DNA from: JBKBUF01 sp046290815
GTDB taxonomy: Bacteria > Bacteroidota > Bacteroidia > Cytophagales > Cytophagaceae
Assembly (NCBI GenBank): GCA_046290815.1
Contig: JBKBUF010000010.1
Span: forward strand, 91,160-155,159
Direction of reading: 5' to 3'
Length of the DNA: 64,000 bases
The first letter of the stretch is position 1; every line of letters begins with the position of its first letter. Below, piece after piece: positions 33,780-43,256 of the stretch. The position numbers and the translations under genes were made by a program. The notes beneath the pieces are model-generated. The model did no database searches. It was given only the letters and a program-made list of their open reading frames with translations, and was not told where the DNA came from.

Positions 33780-35993
33780 ATGAAAATTGTTAGAATAGTG
33801 AATGGATTTCCCCATATTTCATGGATTTGTACAATTATTTTTGCTTTGCTTGTTTTTAAATATAATAATTCTGAGGCTACTAACTATTATTTGAGTGATG
33901 CTGGAGATGATAATAATTCCGGAACATCCTCTTCCCATGCATGGAAGAGTATTGACAAATTAAATGCTATGATGGCCACAGTCAAACCCGGTGATACAAT
34001 TTATTTTAGAACAGGCGATACTTTTATAGGACAAATAAATCTTACAGTTTCCGGTTCATCAGGTAAAGCAATTGTTTTTAATTCATATGGGTCAGGAGAA
34101 AATGCAAGTATAAGCGCATGTTTACCTATTGGTGTATGGACAAATTTTGGAAAAAACATTTGGCGTGTACCTGTTCCTACAAAGGTCAGCCAGGTTTTTG
34201 AAAATAACAGACGCTTGCCTGTCGGTCGCTTTCCTAACACCGGCTATTTGCGGACAGATAATGAAGGAACAAGAACATCCTTTTTCGATGCTGCACTTAA
34301 AAAGTCCAGGATAAATTTTGCCGGTTCAAATGTAGTTCTACAGAATACGGACTATCACTGGGAGTCAAAATTAGTTGCTACATATAGTTCAGGGAATTTT
34401 ACACTTGCCTCATCAGTAAATTCAAATATTTCAAAAGATCAGGGCTATTATCTGATTAATAAATTAGATTTTCTGGATGTGAAGGATGAATGGTATTATG
34501 ACGAAACTTCGGGTTACCTTTATCTTTTTTCTACAGTTAATCCTACCGGAAGAAATATAAGCGCATCGGTATATGATTATGGAATAAAGGGGAGTTGGAA
34601 CAGAAACAATATTCATGTTTTAAATTTGAATTTCGCAGGACAATCACTAGATGGACTTTGGTTAAGAGGTGCAGGTTGTAATAATAATATTATTAATAAC
34701 TGTACATATGATAGTCAGAGGAGATATGCAGTATCATTAATGGGTGAAAATATCATTGTAAGAAATAATATTTTCAGAGAAACAGGTGGAATAGCAACTG
34801 AAGTTACAGGGGCAAATAATATTGTAATTGAAAACAATCAATATAAAAGAATAGGGCTGAATACCTCTGTCATTACCGGGAGTGTAGGAGAATTGCAAGC
34901 CATAAGAGTATGGGATTCTTTCAATTCCAAACTTAGAAATAATTTGATAGATAGCATCGGATATAATGGAATTACATGTAACTCAGGTAATGGTATCATT
35001 TCGAATAACATTGTTACAAATACTCTATTAATTGCCTCTGATGGTGGAGGGATATACTGCTGGAGTAATAAGTCTAATAACATGAATTTCGAAAATAATA
35101 TAGTTGATAATGTATTTGGCAATGTGGAGGCCAGACCAGCAGGAACATCTGTATTTAAATCAGGGATCTATCTTGATAATGGGGTTTACAATTGTGTTGT
35201 AAAAAACAATACTGTAATGTCAGCCGGATTAAGATCTAATGCAGGTACATCTGCAAATTCATTTATAGGAAATGTAGTTTATAAGTCAGATTACGGATTG
35301 AATTTTTCTGAATGGTATGCAGGACCTTCTGTTTTAAATATGATTTGTAAAGGTAATATCTTTTATACTAATGTTGCAGGAGGAATTCCGTTATTGATTG
35401 AGTCGGAAGATAATCATTACGATGTGTTTTCTGCCAGTGACAGCAATTATTACTGCAATCCATATTCAGAAAATGTTGTGCAGTATAAATGGCATACTAA
35501 GAAAACTTTTAGTTTGTCAAACTGGCAACAGGAAACAGGACTGGATGCACATTCAAAAAAGAGTACATTTCAATGGGAATATCCAACTGATAAATCTTTT
35601 ATTATCGTGAATAAAACAAACCAGCCCCTCAATTATACCCTGGGAAATGGGGTATTTGATTTAGATAATAACCCAAAATCAGAGGTTGTAATACCACCAT
35701 TTTCTTCACAGATATTTGTAAGAGATAATTTCGGAAACCAAAGGTTTTATTCACATTTAGAAAATAATTACGAAGTGAAATTATATCCTAATCCTGCAAA
35801 TAATTATGTGCATATTGAATCGGAAAAAGAGATTAGTGAAATAATATTAACGGATGCTTCCGGATTAATACTTTTTAAAAGTTCAAATCAAAACATGAAT
35901 TTGCTTGATGTATCAGGATTGGCGAATGGAGTATATTATATAAGTATTATTGCAGGAGATAAGACTACACAACAAAAAATATTTAAATATTAA
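33780..35993 (+). CDS. T9SS-exported right-handed parallel beta-helix protein
   Basis: The 737-residue precursor has an N-terminal membrane/signal segment to about 35. The opening TNYYLSDAGDDNNSGTSSSHAWKSI is typical of pectate-lyase-like and polysaccharide-lyase PL6-type helix proteins. NxI/NN-rich coils (NIIVRNNIFRETGG, GNGIISNNIVTNT, YNCVVKNNTVMSAG) run from roughly 270 to 500. A C-terminal sorting domain starts near 655 (LYPNPANNYVHI, ILTDASGLILF, LANGVYYISIIAG). It likely binds or cuts a polysaccharide at the cell surface, but catalytic residues are not identifiable. Divergent from the first 7TM sensor. Confidence 0.83.
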   Translation: MKIVRIVNGFPHISWICTIIFALLVFKYNNSEATNYYLSDAGDDNNSGTSSSHAWKSIDKLNAMMATVKPGDTIYFRTGDTFIGQINLTVSGSSGKAIVFNSYGSGENASISACLPIGVWTNFGKNIWRVPVPTKVSQVFENNRRLPVGRFPNTGYLRTDNEGTRTSFFDAALKKSRINFAGSNVVLQNTDYHWESKLVATYSSGNFTLASSVNSNISKDQGYYLINKLDFLDVKDEWYYDETSGYLYLFSTVNPTGRNISASVYDYGIKGSWNRNNIHVLNLNFAGQSLDGLWLRGAGCNNNIINNCTYDSQRRYAVSLMGENIIVRNNIFRETGGIATEVTGANNIVIENNQYKRIGLNTSVITGSVGELQAIRVWDSFNSKLRNNLIDSIGYNGITCNSGNGIISNNIVTNTLLIASDGGGIYCWSNKSNNMNFENNIVDNVFGNVEARPAGTSVFKSGIYLDNGVYNCVVKNNTVMSAGLRSNAGTSANSFIGNVVYKSDYGLNFSEWYAGPSVLNMICKGNIFYTNVAGGIPLLIESEDNHYDVFSASDSNYYCNPYSENVVQYKWHTKKTFSLSNWQQETGLDAHSKKSTFQWEYPTDKSFIIVNKTNQPLNYTLGNGVFDLDNNPKSEVVIPPFSSQIFVRDNFGNQRFYSHLENNYEVKLYPNPANNYVHIESEKEISEIILTDASGLILFKSSNQNMNLLDVSGLANGVYYISIIAGDKTTQQKIFKY

Positions 35994-35996
35994 AAA

Positions 35997-36524
35997 TTAG
36001 AGTTTTGCAAGATCAGATTTAAGACTATTTGCAAGGGATTTTATTCGTTTTTCCAGGTCAGCCATTAAATCGCTGGCCTTTTCTTTTCCTACCAGCGATT
36101 CCAGCGTTTCTATATTACTGAATCTTTTAGTCGGAAGGTATTGTCCGTTTTCATTTTTTTCAAAAACCTGAAACACAAAATCATGGAAGATATAAATATA
36201 GGAATTGTCAATCAGTTCTATTTTAAGTTTGTATTGAATTGCACCAGGGATATCTCTTGATACTAATCCTTTATTGATAATTAAATAATATCCTTCAGCG
36301 ATTGCAAATTTTTCCGCTTTGTTTATTAGGATGGATTTTTCCGTTTCTTTAAAGTTCTGCCTTAGCCAGGCCTCCAGGGAATTAAAAAAGGATTCGGTGT
36401 TAGCCGTGGGATTGTTTCTGATACATTCAGTTGCAATGTATCGGCCATCCTTTAGTTTTAGAGCAGACTGTGAAAAGCCAAGGGAGGTTATAAACAGCAA
36501 ACCAGTTAAAAGTAAAAGTCTCAT
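35997..36524 (-). CDS. Secreted hypothetical protein, possibly DUF4468-like
   Basis: From the ATG at 36524 the 175-residue precursor has a signal peptide ending TSLGFSQ. A compact alpha/beta domain with GAIQYKLKIELIDNSYIYIFHDFVFQVF resembles the TBP-like DUF4468 domain of Bacteroidetes, followed by a C-terminal helix (ADLEKRIKSLANSL). A TTG two codons upstream is less likely. Its 3' end abuts that of the convergent beta-helix gene with 3 bases between stops. Function unknown; the family assignment is tentative. Confidence 0.7.
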   Translation of the reverse strand: MRLLLLTGLLFITSLGFSQSALKLKDGRYIATECIRNNPTANTESFFNSLEAWLRQNFKETEKSILINKAEKFAIAEGYYLIINKGLVSRDIPGAIQYKLKIELIDNSYIYIFHDFVFQVFEKNENGQYLPTKRFSNIETLESLVGKEKASDLMADLEKRIKSLANSLKSDLAKL

Positions 36525-36600
36525 AAACAAAAATAATCATTTAGATTTAAGAACAGCGATCAGAAATTGCTAAAATATTCTAAATTATTTTGAAGCTTTT

Positions 36601-36632
36601 TTTGCATTGTAAATTTATTAGATATACCTTTG
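36601..36632 (+). promoter_or_regulatory. Promoter of tRNA-Asp
   Basis: TTTG at 36601-36604 is followed after 20 bases by TACCTTTG at 36625-36632, a full match to the Bacteroidetes -33/-7 consensus, 19 bases before the mature tRNA start. Confidence 0.75.
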
Positions 36633-36651
36633 CAGCACCTTTTTAAAAGGA

Positions 36652-36725
36652 GGTCTGGTAGTTCAGCTGGTTAGAATACATGCCTGTCACGCATGGGGTC
36701 GCGGGTTCGAGTCCCGTCCAGACCG
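36652..36725 (+). tRNA. tRNA-Asp (GTC)
   Basis: A 74-base cloverleaf: acceptor stem GGTCTGG / CCAGACC, D arm with AGTTCAGCTGGTTAGAAT, and anticodon loop CTGTCAC with GTC at 36686-36688. The T arm has GGTTCGAGTC and the discriminator base is G at 36725. CCA is not encoded. No second copy of the 3' end was noticed in the window, so there is no sign of integration at this tRNA. Confidence 0.97.
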
Positions 36726-36739
36726 CTCTCAAAGAAATA

Positions 36740-36780
36740 AATCCCTTGTAGATCATAGATTTGCAAGGGATTGCTTTTTA
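36740..36780 (+). terminator. Terminator of tRNA-Asp
   Basis: AATCCCTTG (36740-36748) and CAAGGGATT (36764-36772) form a 9-bp stem with a 15-base loop, followed by GCTTTTTA. Confidence 0.8.
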
Positions 36781-36813
36781 ATGATGTTTTTTTGATCATT
36801 AAAATTCTGCATT

Positions 36814-36829
36814 TTAACCAATCGGTTAA
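36814..36829. promoter_or_regulatory. Inverted repeat upstream of the second 7TM sensor
   Basis: TTAACC-AATC-GGTTAA is a perfect 6-bp inverted repeat whose end is 46 bases before the start at 36875. The distance is close to that of the near-palindrome before the start at 33780, and both contain GGTTAA. Confidence 0.35.
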
Positions 36830-36874
36830 TTCTCCGTATTCAAAAATAAATTATCTCTTTTCGGTCAACAATCC

Positions 36875-38725
36875 TTGAAAAATATCCATTTCATCTTATT
36901 AGCTGTACTAACCTTTTTGGCATCTTTTATTTATTGTCATGCACAGGAGGTGTTAGTTATTGATCATCCGGAAAAGGAATTTTTCCTTTCGGATAAAAAT
37001 TTCAAGATTATTAAAGATAGAAGTGATGCATTATCAATAATTGAAATTTCTCATGATAGCTTAAAGGGTGCTTTTGATAAAAGCAAGCTCAATCCTAAGA
37101 GTTCGAACGAACCTTCTGTTTACTGGTACAGGTTCTCTGTCGAGAATAGATTAGGAAATTCTTATCAGTTGAGTTTTGAATTGTTAAATACAAGGGTAGA
37201 TCGGTTTGAATTCTATATACCAGATACTTCAGGGAAATTTTTAGAATTTAAAGGAGGAGACAAATTTCCTTTTTCCTCCAAAAGTATTAAGCATAAAAAT
37301 TTTCTTTTTCTACTTCCAAAAACTGATTCAGGAACTGTTACTACTTACTTTTTAAAAGTAAAGCTGGATAACCATTTGGTGAACAAAGAAAGAGCTGTTG
37401 TGCGGACTCACCAAAAATTCATTGCATACGCTTTGAGCGAATATTATTTCCTTGGAATATTCTATGGAGTTATTCTAATTATGCTTGTATATAATGTTAT
37501 TCTGTTTTTCACAATTAAATCCTCTTCCTATTTTTATTACACTTTATATATTATTAGCATAGGTTTATATTCATTGTCCTGGAATGGTTTAGGGTTTCAG
37601 TATTTCTGGCCAGATTATCCTATTATAAATGACTACGCACTTCCTACAGCCTCTTTTTTGATTGTAGTTCTTGCATCTTTGTACGCAAGAAGTTTTTTGT
37701 TTACTTCTGTAAGAGCTAAGCTAATTGACCGAATTATCATAGCTGCGGTAATTTTAAGATCTGCTTTATTTATTCTGGGGATCTTCTTCTTTAAAGATAT
37801 CTTACTTTTTTACCAGCTTGATATACTTCCCTTATTAGTTGGTTTTATAGCAGGAGTAATCGCATTATATAGAAAATTTCTACCTGCTCGTTTTTACATT
37901 GCCGGCTATAGCTTCCTTTTTCTTGGTTTTCTGATCCTAAGTCTTGTTCATAATGGTATAATCAAGCCAAACATTTTTACTGTCTACAGCCTCGAAATGG
38001 GAGTTGTGATAGAATTAATATTTTTTTCTATAGCGCTGGCGGAAAAGTATAAAACCTTGAGGAGCTCAAGAGAAAAGGCATTAAGGATGGCTGTTGAACA
38101 ACTTAAAGAAAATGAAAAACTAAAGGACAAGGTTAATGCTGAACTGGAAGCTAAAGTACAGGAAAGAACTATTGAATTACAGCAAGCAAATGAAAAACTA
38201 AAGGTTCAGGCCGAAGAAATTAATAAAATGAACCTGTTGCTGGATAGTGACAACAGGAAACTTCAGCAAAATGTCAATGAGCTCACTTCCGCCCGTGTAT
38301 TCATAAAAAATGTGGACATCGAGGAGTTTAACAAACTATATGCAACAGATGATTCATGTTATAAATATTTATCCTTATTGAAATGGGATGAAGGATACAA
38401 ATGCAGGAAATGTGAAGGTGCAAAATTTTCATGGGGAAAAACTCCTTATGGAAGGCGCTGCACCAAATGTGGTTATGAGGAAAGCGTAACTGCCCACACA
38501 ATATTTCATAATATGAAAATTCCTGTATTAAAGGCATTTCAGATTGTATTTTTGGTATATTCCAGTAACGAAAAAGTTTCATCCACCGAACTCTCTAAGC
38601 TCCTTTCCATCCGGCAAAAAACATGTTGGGAATATAAAAAACTTATTTCGTTAAGGATTTTGGAGAAGAAAAAACTGCTTAAAACAGATAAACTAGGGGG
38701 CTGGGATAAATTGATTCCTGATTGA
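36875..38725 (+). CDS. 7TM-DISM sensor with transposase-derived zinc-ribbon tail (paralogue)
   Basis: The 616-residue protein has the same layout as its paralogue: signal peptide ending IYCHAQ, DISMED2-like domain to ~165 (SVYWYRFSVENRLG), seven helices ~180-385 and a coiled coil ~390-480. The zinc ribbon has C510, C513, C529 and C532, with ribbon spacing identical to the first copy. AHTIFHNMKIPVLKAFQIVF and LSKLLSIRQKTCW match the segment after the ribbon in IS1595 transposases; the catalytic domain is absent. The start is TTG with a good signal peptide and no nearby ATG. It is followed 254 bases later by a 1369-residue exported protein in the same direction. The ligand is unknown. Confidence 0.8.
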   Translation: MKNIHFILLAVLTFLASFIYCHAQEVLVIDHPEKEFFLSDKNFKIIKDRSDALSIIEISHDSLKGAFDKSKLNPKSSNEPSVYWYRFSVENRLGNSYQLSFELLNTRVDRFEFYIPDTSGKFLEFKGGDKFPFSSKSIKHKNFLFLLPKTDSGTVTTYFLKVKLDNHLVNKERAVVRTHQKFIAYALSEYYFLGIFYGVILIMLVYNVILFFTIKSSSYFYYTLYIISIGLYSLSWNGLGFQYFWPDYPIINDYALPTASFLIVVLASLYARSFLFTSVRAKLIDRIIIAAVILRSALFILGIFFFKDILLFYQLDILPLLVGFIAGVIALYRKFLPARFYIAGYSFLFLGFLILSLVHNGIIKPNIFTVYSLEMGVVIELIFFSIALAEKYKTLRSSREKALRMAVEQLKENEKLKDKVNAELEAKVQERTIELQQANEKLKVQAEEINKMNLLLDSDNRKLQQNVNELTSARVFIKNVDIEEFNKLYATDDSCYKYLSLLKWDEGYKCRKCEGAKFSWGKTPYGRRCTKCGYEESVTAHTIFHNMKIPVLKAFQIVFLVYSSNEKVSSTELSKLLSIRQKTCWEYKKLISLRILEKKKLLKTDKLGGWDKLIPD

Positions 38726-38979
38726 TTTGGGCATATAAATCCCGATTAATTTTTCCTTAAATTTTTGATACAAAACCGCCTATTAAATTTTTGAAAATCC
38801 TCAAATTCTAACAGAATCCGCAATTTGTATGAGGTAAAACCGCCTAAATCCATCCCGATTTCTTCAAAAAGTTGACTTATTTTTACATATTTTTATACTT
38901 TTTTTATCTGTTTTTAAACCCTTCCCGTAAAACATCCTAAAATGACCAAACTCCCGCAATTTTAATAATTAATAAAAAA
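38726..38979 (+). promoter_or_regulatory. Leader with direct repeats before the large exported protein
   Basis: AAAACCGCCTA occurs at 38772-38782 and 38836-38846 (64 bases apart). CCGCAATTT occurs at 38818-38826 and 38954-38962; the latter resembles the AAATCGCAAT motif upstream of the barrel operon. These are candidate regulator sites. No terminator follows the sensor gene, so read-through is possible. Confidence 0.35.
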
Positions 38980-41900
38980 ATGAATAGACTTCAGCCGAAA
39001 CTTATAAAATTTAATCTAAGGAATCTGTCGTTCCTGGTGAAGATATTTGCCCTTTTTTTGCTTCTGTTTCTTTCATTTGTTATCAGAAGTAATGCACAGG
39101 TTGACATCACTGCTCCTGCAGCGAATGTTTATCCTTGTTCAACCTATCCTACTGCATATACTAATTTAGGTAATATAGTAATCACCGAAACCAGTAACAC
39201 AGCATTTGGAAATGGGTCACCTCAGGCAAACGTTACCTTTAGATTATATCTATCTAATCCTAATTTCCAGTTTCAACCTGGTGTGGGAACGGTTACCAGG
39301 ACTTCAGCTGGTGGAAATGTTACACTTCATGCTACAACTCCCATAACTGTAACAGCTACTACCATTACAATAATGTTTTCTAACTGTGCAGGTGGTGGTT
39401 GTGGTGGAGCAATAGATCAATTAACCATTAGTGGTATTCGGGTAAGATCATCTGCTGCAGGAACATCAGAAATTTGGAGAGGTGGAGGTGATGCCTCTTT
39501 ACCAGCGTCTGATCCGGGAACCTGGGGAGGAAATGCCATTGTAAATGGAGCAGCTGTAGGAGGTCTACCTTTTGGTAGTATTACGGCAGGGCCTTTTCCT
39601 TCTGCAAATGCAGGAATAGATCAAATGGTTTGTTCTAGTACTGCTTCTATGGCTGCTTCTCCTAATTTTGATCCTAATGTGACCGGTACATGGACATTAG
39701 TTTCCGGTGGTGGTACCATTTCTTCTCCAAACAGCAATACCTCTAATATTACTGGTATGCCTTTAGGTGATAACGTTTTTAGATGGACATTATCTAATGG
39801 TACTTGTACTTCATCATCGATTGTTACTATTACTTCAATGGCTTCCGGTATGGGTTGCACTGTAGCTTCTAACTCATTTTCTGCAGTGACTGCTATCAGC
39901 CCTGCATATTCTTCTCAACATATTACTTGTCCTCCACCATCAGCCCCGGCTGACATAACAACATTTACATTGGCTAATCCGGGGCCTTTTAATGTAGGAG
40001 ACAAAGTTTTGGTAATACAAATGACGGGTGCCGTAGCAAACACTGCCGCAGCAGCGATTGAAACCGGCGGAGCTAATGACAATGTTTTTGGCCAGGTAAC
40101 AGATTATAATGGTGCAGGTAATTATGAATATGCAATTATAGCATCCAAGGTAGGTAGTAATGTTACCTTTTCACAAAATCTTTTGAACAGATACAATGTG
40201 GCAGGGAATGTGCAATTAGTAACAGTACCTCAATTTGCAAACTATACTCTAAGTGCTACATTACAAGGTACACCCTGGAATGGAACTACGGGTGGAGTAT
40301 TTGTAATGGAGGTTTTGGGTACACTCACTATAAATGGAGGTACAATTAGTATGGACAGCAGAGGCTTCCGCGGAGGAGGAAACGTAGCAGTGCCGGGAAC
40401 TCCATTAAGTGGAGCTGCCTTAAATTGTCAAGTTTGGGAAGACGCGAGTACAAATCCCAAATGTGGTATGGGTAGGTATTCTGCTGCAACTTGTACACGT
40501 TCAACTGCTCTTCGGGGAGAAGGTATAGCTTTGAGTTCTTCTCATCTTTATGGACGTGGAGCACTAGCTAATGGTGGTGGATCCGGTGGTGGATGGAATT
40601 CAGGCGGCGGAGGGGGATCCAATATTTGCACCGGAGGAAGAGGTGGCTATGAGTATTCTTCATGTTATAATACGGGTACAGCTCCTTATTTTGTAGGCTA
40701 TGATCCCATATATAATACTGGTATAGGTAGTGTTGCTTCTGGTCAAGTTGCCCGAATGCATGGAATAGGTGGCTATGCCCTATCTGCAACTCCAAACAGA
40801 ATCTTTATGGGAGGTGGTGGAGGGGCCGGAAATGGTGATGGTAGTGCTGCAACTCCCGGAGGAAATGGTGGTGGTATTATCCTAATTACAGCTCAAACTA
40901 TTGCGGGAACAGGTGGTACAATTACCGCAAACGGTCAGGATGGATATAGAAATAACCTGGCCCCATATAGTTCTACTGTGGATGCTACAGGCGGCGGTGG
41001 AGCAGGAGGAAGTATTATATTGGATGTTGGCACCTATTCAATTACTTCATTAACCGTTACTGCTAACGGAGGAAAGGGTGGAGATAACTATCAGGATGCT
41101 ACCTGCCATGGAAATGGTGGTGGAGGTTCAGGGGGATTCATCAGATCAAAGGGACTGTCCCCAAATGTAAGTATAGCAGCCGCAGGAGGAGATGAATCAA
41201 GAGTTGCTCCTGATAAAACAACCGGTAATTGCCGTAATACACCTTATGGTGCAACTGCCGGTACTACTTGTACAGGTTCAGCTCAGGTAGCAGCAGTTGT
41301 GGTCCCGGAAAAAGGATGTTGTTCTCCTGCAAATCTTGGTCCTGATCAGACAATTTGCGGAGCTGCCTTTATTTCTCTTGCAAACGGTACAGCTTCTAAT
41401 ACCAATAAAGTATTCAGATGGTATAGAAACGGTGTTCTGATTCCAGGGGCAACAGGTGCTACATATAATGCAACTACATCAGGTGTATATAGCGTGCAGG
41501 TGGACTCAACAAATGCTGCAGGAACATTCACCTTCTGTACGGTGACTGATGCAGTAATTATTACCAATTCATTTCCAACACCATTTCTTGGTCCTAATCA
41601 AACCCTGTGTTCTCCATCTTATCTGAACCTTGTTCCTACTAACTTGGCTTCCTTCCCATCTGGCACAACATGGTCCTGGATAAAGGATGGTGCTGCAGTT
41701 CCGGGTGCAAATACGGCATACCTTAACAATGCTACTGCAGGTACTTATACTGTTACAGCATCTACCGGTGTGTCAGGTTGCGGACCTACATCAGCAACAA
41801 TAACATTGACTTCCGGAACACCGAATGTTACCGGTGCATGCATTCCTTCTTCAGGACCGGTGACTGTTTCAGCTTCCGGTGGAAATGGTGGGCCTTATCA

Positions 41901-43089
41901 GTGGTTTACAGCCCAAACTGATGGTAGTTTGTTACACACAGGATCATCATATTCAACCTCTATTTCTACTACCACCACTTTTTGGGTGCAGGATAATGCA
42001 ACCACCAATGCTGTATGGGGGGCACTTGAATCACAGGCGACAGGATCTCCTATTAATTCAGGAGGCGCCGGTGCAGGAAATTATGCCCAGGTTTTTACTG
42101 TTCTGCAAACTGTTACTTTGAATGCCGTTAAAATCAATATGTCATCAGCCGGTGCCAGTGCCACTTTAACAGTTAATGTAAGAAATAGCGGAGGAACAAT
42201 TGTAGGAACAAGAACTATTACTCAGACTACAGTCGCCAATGGTTTTTACAGAGTTGCATTCAGTCCTGCAATTGTCCTTGCACCCGGTACTTATACAATA
42301 GATCCTGTAGGTACTTCTGTTGCACCCGGTTCAAGAAATCTCTCCGCAATTACCGGAATCAGTTCTTATCCGGTATTTGGATCCGATATTGCTTTAGGGA
42401 ATATGGTCAGATTCGACAGAACAAATCATCCTACTGCAGGAAGTCAAACTACAACCTGGGGGGCTTTTTATGAATATGAATTTTCATATACTAAACAGTG
42501 CGACAGGGTACCTGTGGTAGCTGAAGTAAACGGACCTTCATGTCCTTTGCCGGTTACAATATTCCATTTCTCCGCTGAGAAAAGGCATACTGAAGTATTA
42601 TTAGAATGGGCTACCAGCAGAGAAATAAATAATCATCATTTTCTGGTGCAAAAATCAGTTAATGGAAAGGATTTTGAAACCATCGGAAAAGTAAACGGAA
42701 AAGGTACTTCCAATACAGTAAACAGATACTTTTTTACTGACGAAGAATTATCTGATGGAATGATTTATTATAGACTCGCTCAGGTAGATTTTGATGGAAC
42801 CAGTACTTTGAGCAATGTAGTGGTTTTGAATAACGAGAGAAAAGCCAGAATTACTTTATTCCCAAATCCATTTGAGAATTCTACCAATGTATCCATAAGC
42901 AGTGCTGCAGAAAGTAAGGTAACGATCAGGGTATATGATTTGACCGGCAAAGTTTTGGAAAGTGTTCAAGGTGATTTTATTAATAAGACAGTTTCTGTAG
43001 GTCAATCTTTAATTTCAGGAACATATATTGTGGAAGTTCATACAGAATATGAAATCAAAACCTTCCGAATAATAAAATCTAATGATTGA
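38980..43089 (+). CDS. Large T9SS-exported surface protein with PKD-like and glycine-rich regions
   Basis: The 1369-residue precursor has a long signal peptide ending VIRSNAQ (residue ~40). A PKD-like domain lies near 205-285 (ANAGIDQMVCSS, DNVFRWTLSNGTC). A glycine-rich region, roughly 440-760, has runs such as NGGGSGGGWNSGGGGG. Two Ig-like repeats begin NLGPDQTICG and FLGPNQTLCS near 785 and 865. A further sandwich and a linker with HFLVQKSVNGKDFETIGKV follow. The sorting domain has LFPNPFENSTNV and GTYIVEVHTEYEIK. Such architectures are usual for gliding adhesins and surface proteins of Bacteroidetes. It lies downstream of the second sensor, and a strong terminator follows. Confidence 0.82.
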   Translation: MNRLQPKLIKFNLRNLSFLVKIFALFLLLFLSFVIRSNAQVDITAPAANVYPCSTYPTAYTNLGNIVITETSNTAFGNGSPQANVTFRLYLSNPNFQFQPGVGTVTRTSAGGNVTLHATTPITVTATTITIMFSNCAGGGCGGAIDQLTISGIRVRSSAAGTSEIWRGGGDASLPASDPGTWGGNAIVNGAAVGGLPFGSITAGPFPSANAGIDQMVCSSTASMAASPNFDPNVTGTWTLVSGGGTISSPNSNTSNITGMPLGDNVFRWTLSNGTCTSSSIVTITSMASGMGCTVASNSFSAVTAISPAYSSQHITCPPPSAPADITTFTLANPGPFNVGDKVLVIQMTGAVANTAAAAIETGGANDNVFGQVTDYNGAGNYEYAIIASKVGSNVTFSQNLLNRYNVAGNVQLVTVPQFANYTLSATLQGTPWNGTTGGVFVMEVLGTLTINGGTISMDSRGFRGGGNVAVPGTPLSGAALNCQVWEDASTNPKCGMGRYSAATCTRSTALRGEGIALSSSHLYGRGALANGGGSGGGWNSGGGGGSNICTGGRGGYEYSSCYNTGTAPYFVGYDPIYNTGIGSVASGQVARMHGIGGYALSATPNRIFMGGGGGAGNGDGSAATPGGNGGGIILITAQTIAGTGGTITANGQDGYRNNLAPYSSTVDATGGGGAGGSIILDVGTYSITSLTVTANGGKGGDNYQDATCHGNGGGGSGGFIRSKGLSPNVSIAAAGGDESRVAPDKTTGNCRNTPYGATAGTTCTGSAQVAAVVVPEKGCCSPANLGPDQTICGAAFISLANGTASNTNKVFRWYRNGVLIPGATGATYNATTSGVYSVQVDSTNAAGTFTFCTVTDAVIITNSFPTPFLGPNQTLCSPSYLNLVPTNLASFPSGTTWSWIKDGAAVPGANTAYLNNATAGTYTVTASTGVSGCGPTSATITLTSGTPNVTGACIPSSGPVTVSASGGNGGPYQWFTAQTDGSLLHTGSSYSTSISTTTTFWVQDNATTNAVWGALESQATGSPINSGGAGAGNYAQVFTVLQTVTLNAVKINMSSAGASATLTVNVRNSGGTIVGTRTITQTTVANGFYRVAFSPAIVLAPGTYTIDPVGTSVAPGSRNLSAITGISSYPVFGSDIALGNMVRFDRTNHPTAGSQTTTWGAFYEYEFSYTKQCDRVPVVAEVNGPSCPLPVTIFHFSAEKRHTEVLLEWATSREINNHHFLVQKSVNGKDFETIGKVNGKGTSNTVNRYFFTDEELSDGMIYYRLAQVDFDGTSTLSNVVVLNNERKARITLFPNPFENSTNVSISSAAESKVTIRVYDLTGKVLESVQGDFINKTVSVGQSLISGTYIVEVHTEYEIKTFRIIKSND

Positions 43090-43112
43090 TAAAATCATTA
43101 TTAATAGGGCAA

Positions 43113-43145
43113 TAAAAAAGGTGTTCGAAAGAACACCTTTTTTTA
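43113..43145 (+). terminator. Terminator of the large exported protein gene
   Basis: AAAAAAGGTGTTC, a GAAA tetraloop and GAACACC followed by seven T: a classical intrinsic terminator 24 bases after the stop. Confidence 0.92.
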
Positions 43146-43174
43146 TTTAAACTTTAATTCTTATTTTCTACAAA

Positions 43175-43196
43175 CCCCTCCTTCGTCGGGATGACA
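43175..43196. repeat. Fragment resembling a dispersed REP-like element
   Basis: CCTCCTTCGTCGGGATGACA and its complement resemble a short palindromic dispersed element I recall from several Bacteroidetes genomes. Only one partial copy is in the window, so the identification is weak. Confidence 0.25.
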
Positions 43197-43220
43197 TCTC
43201 GTCGATGCTTACCACCCTCT

Positions 43221-43255
43221 CATTCAACATTCAGCATTTAACATTCAACATTCTA
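43221..43255. repeat. Five tandem heptamers CATTCAA-type
   Basis: CATTCAA, CATTCAG, CATTTAA, CATTCAA and CATTCTA follow one another without gaps, ending 2 bases before the transketolase stop codon on the other strand. Confidence 0.75.
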
Positions 43256-43256
43256 A

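Noticed and set aside
36652..36725. tRNA-Asp as attachment site of an integrated element
   Set aside because: No integrase gene and no second copy of the tRNA 3' end were seen in the window.
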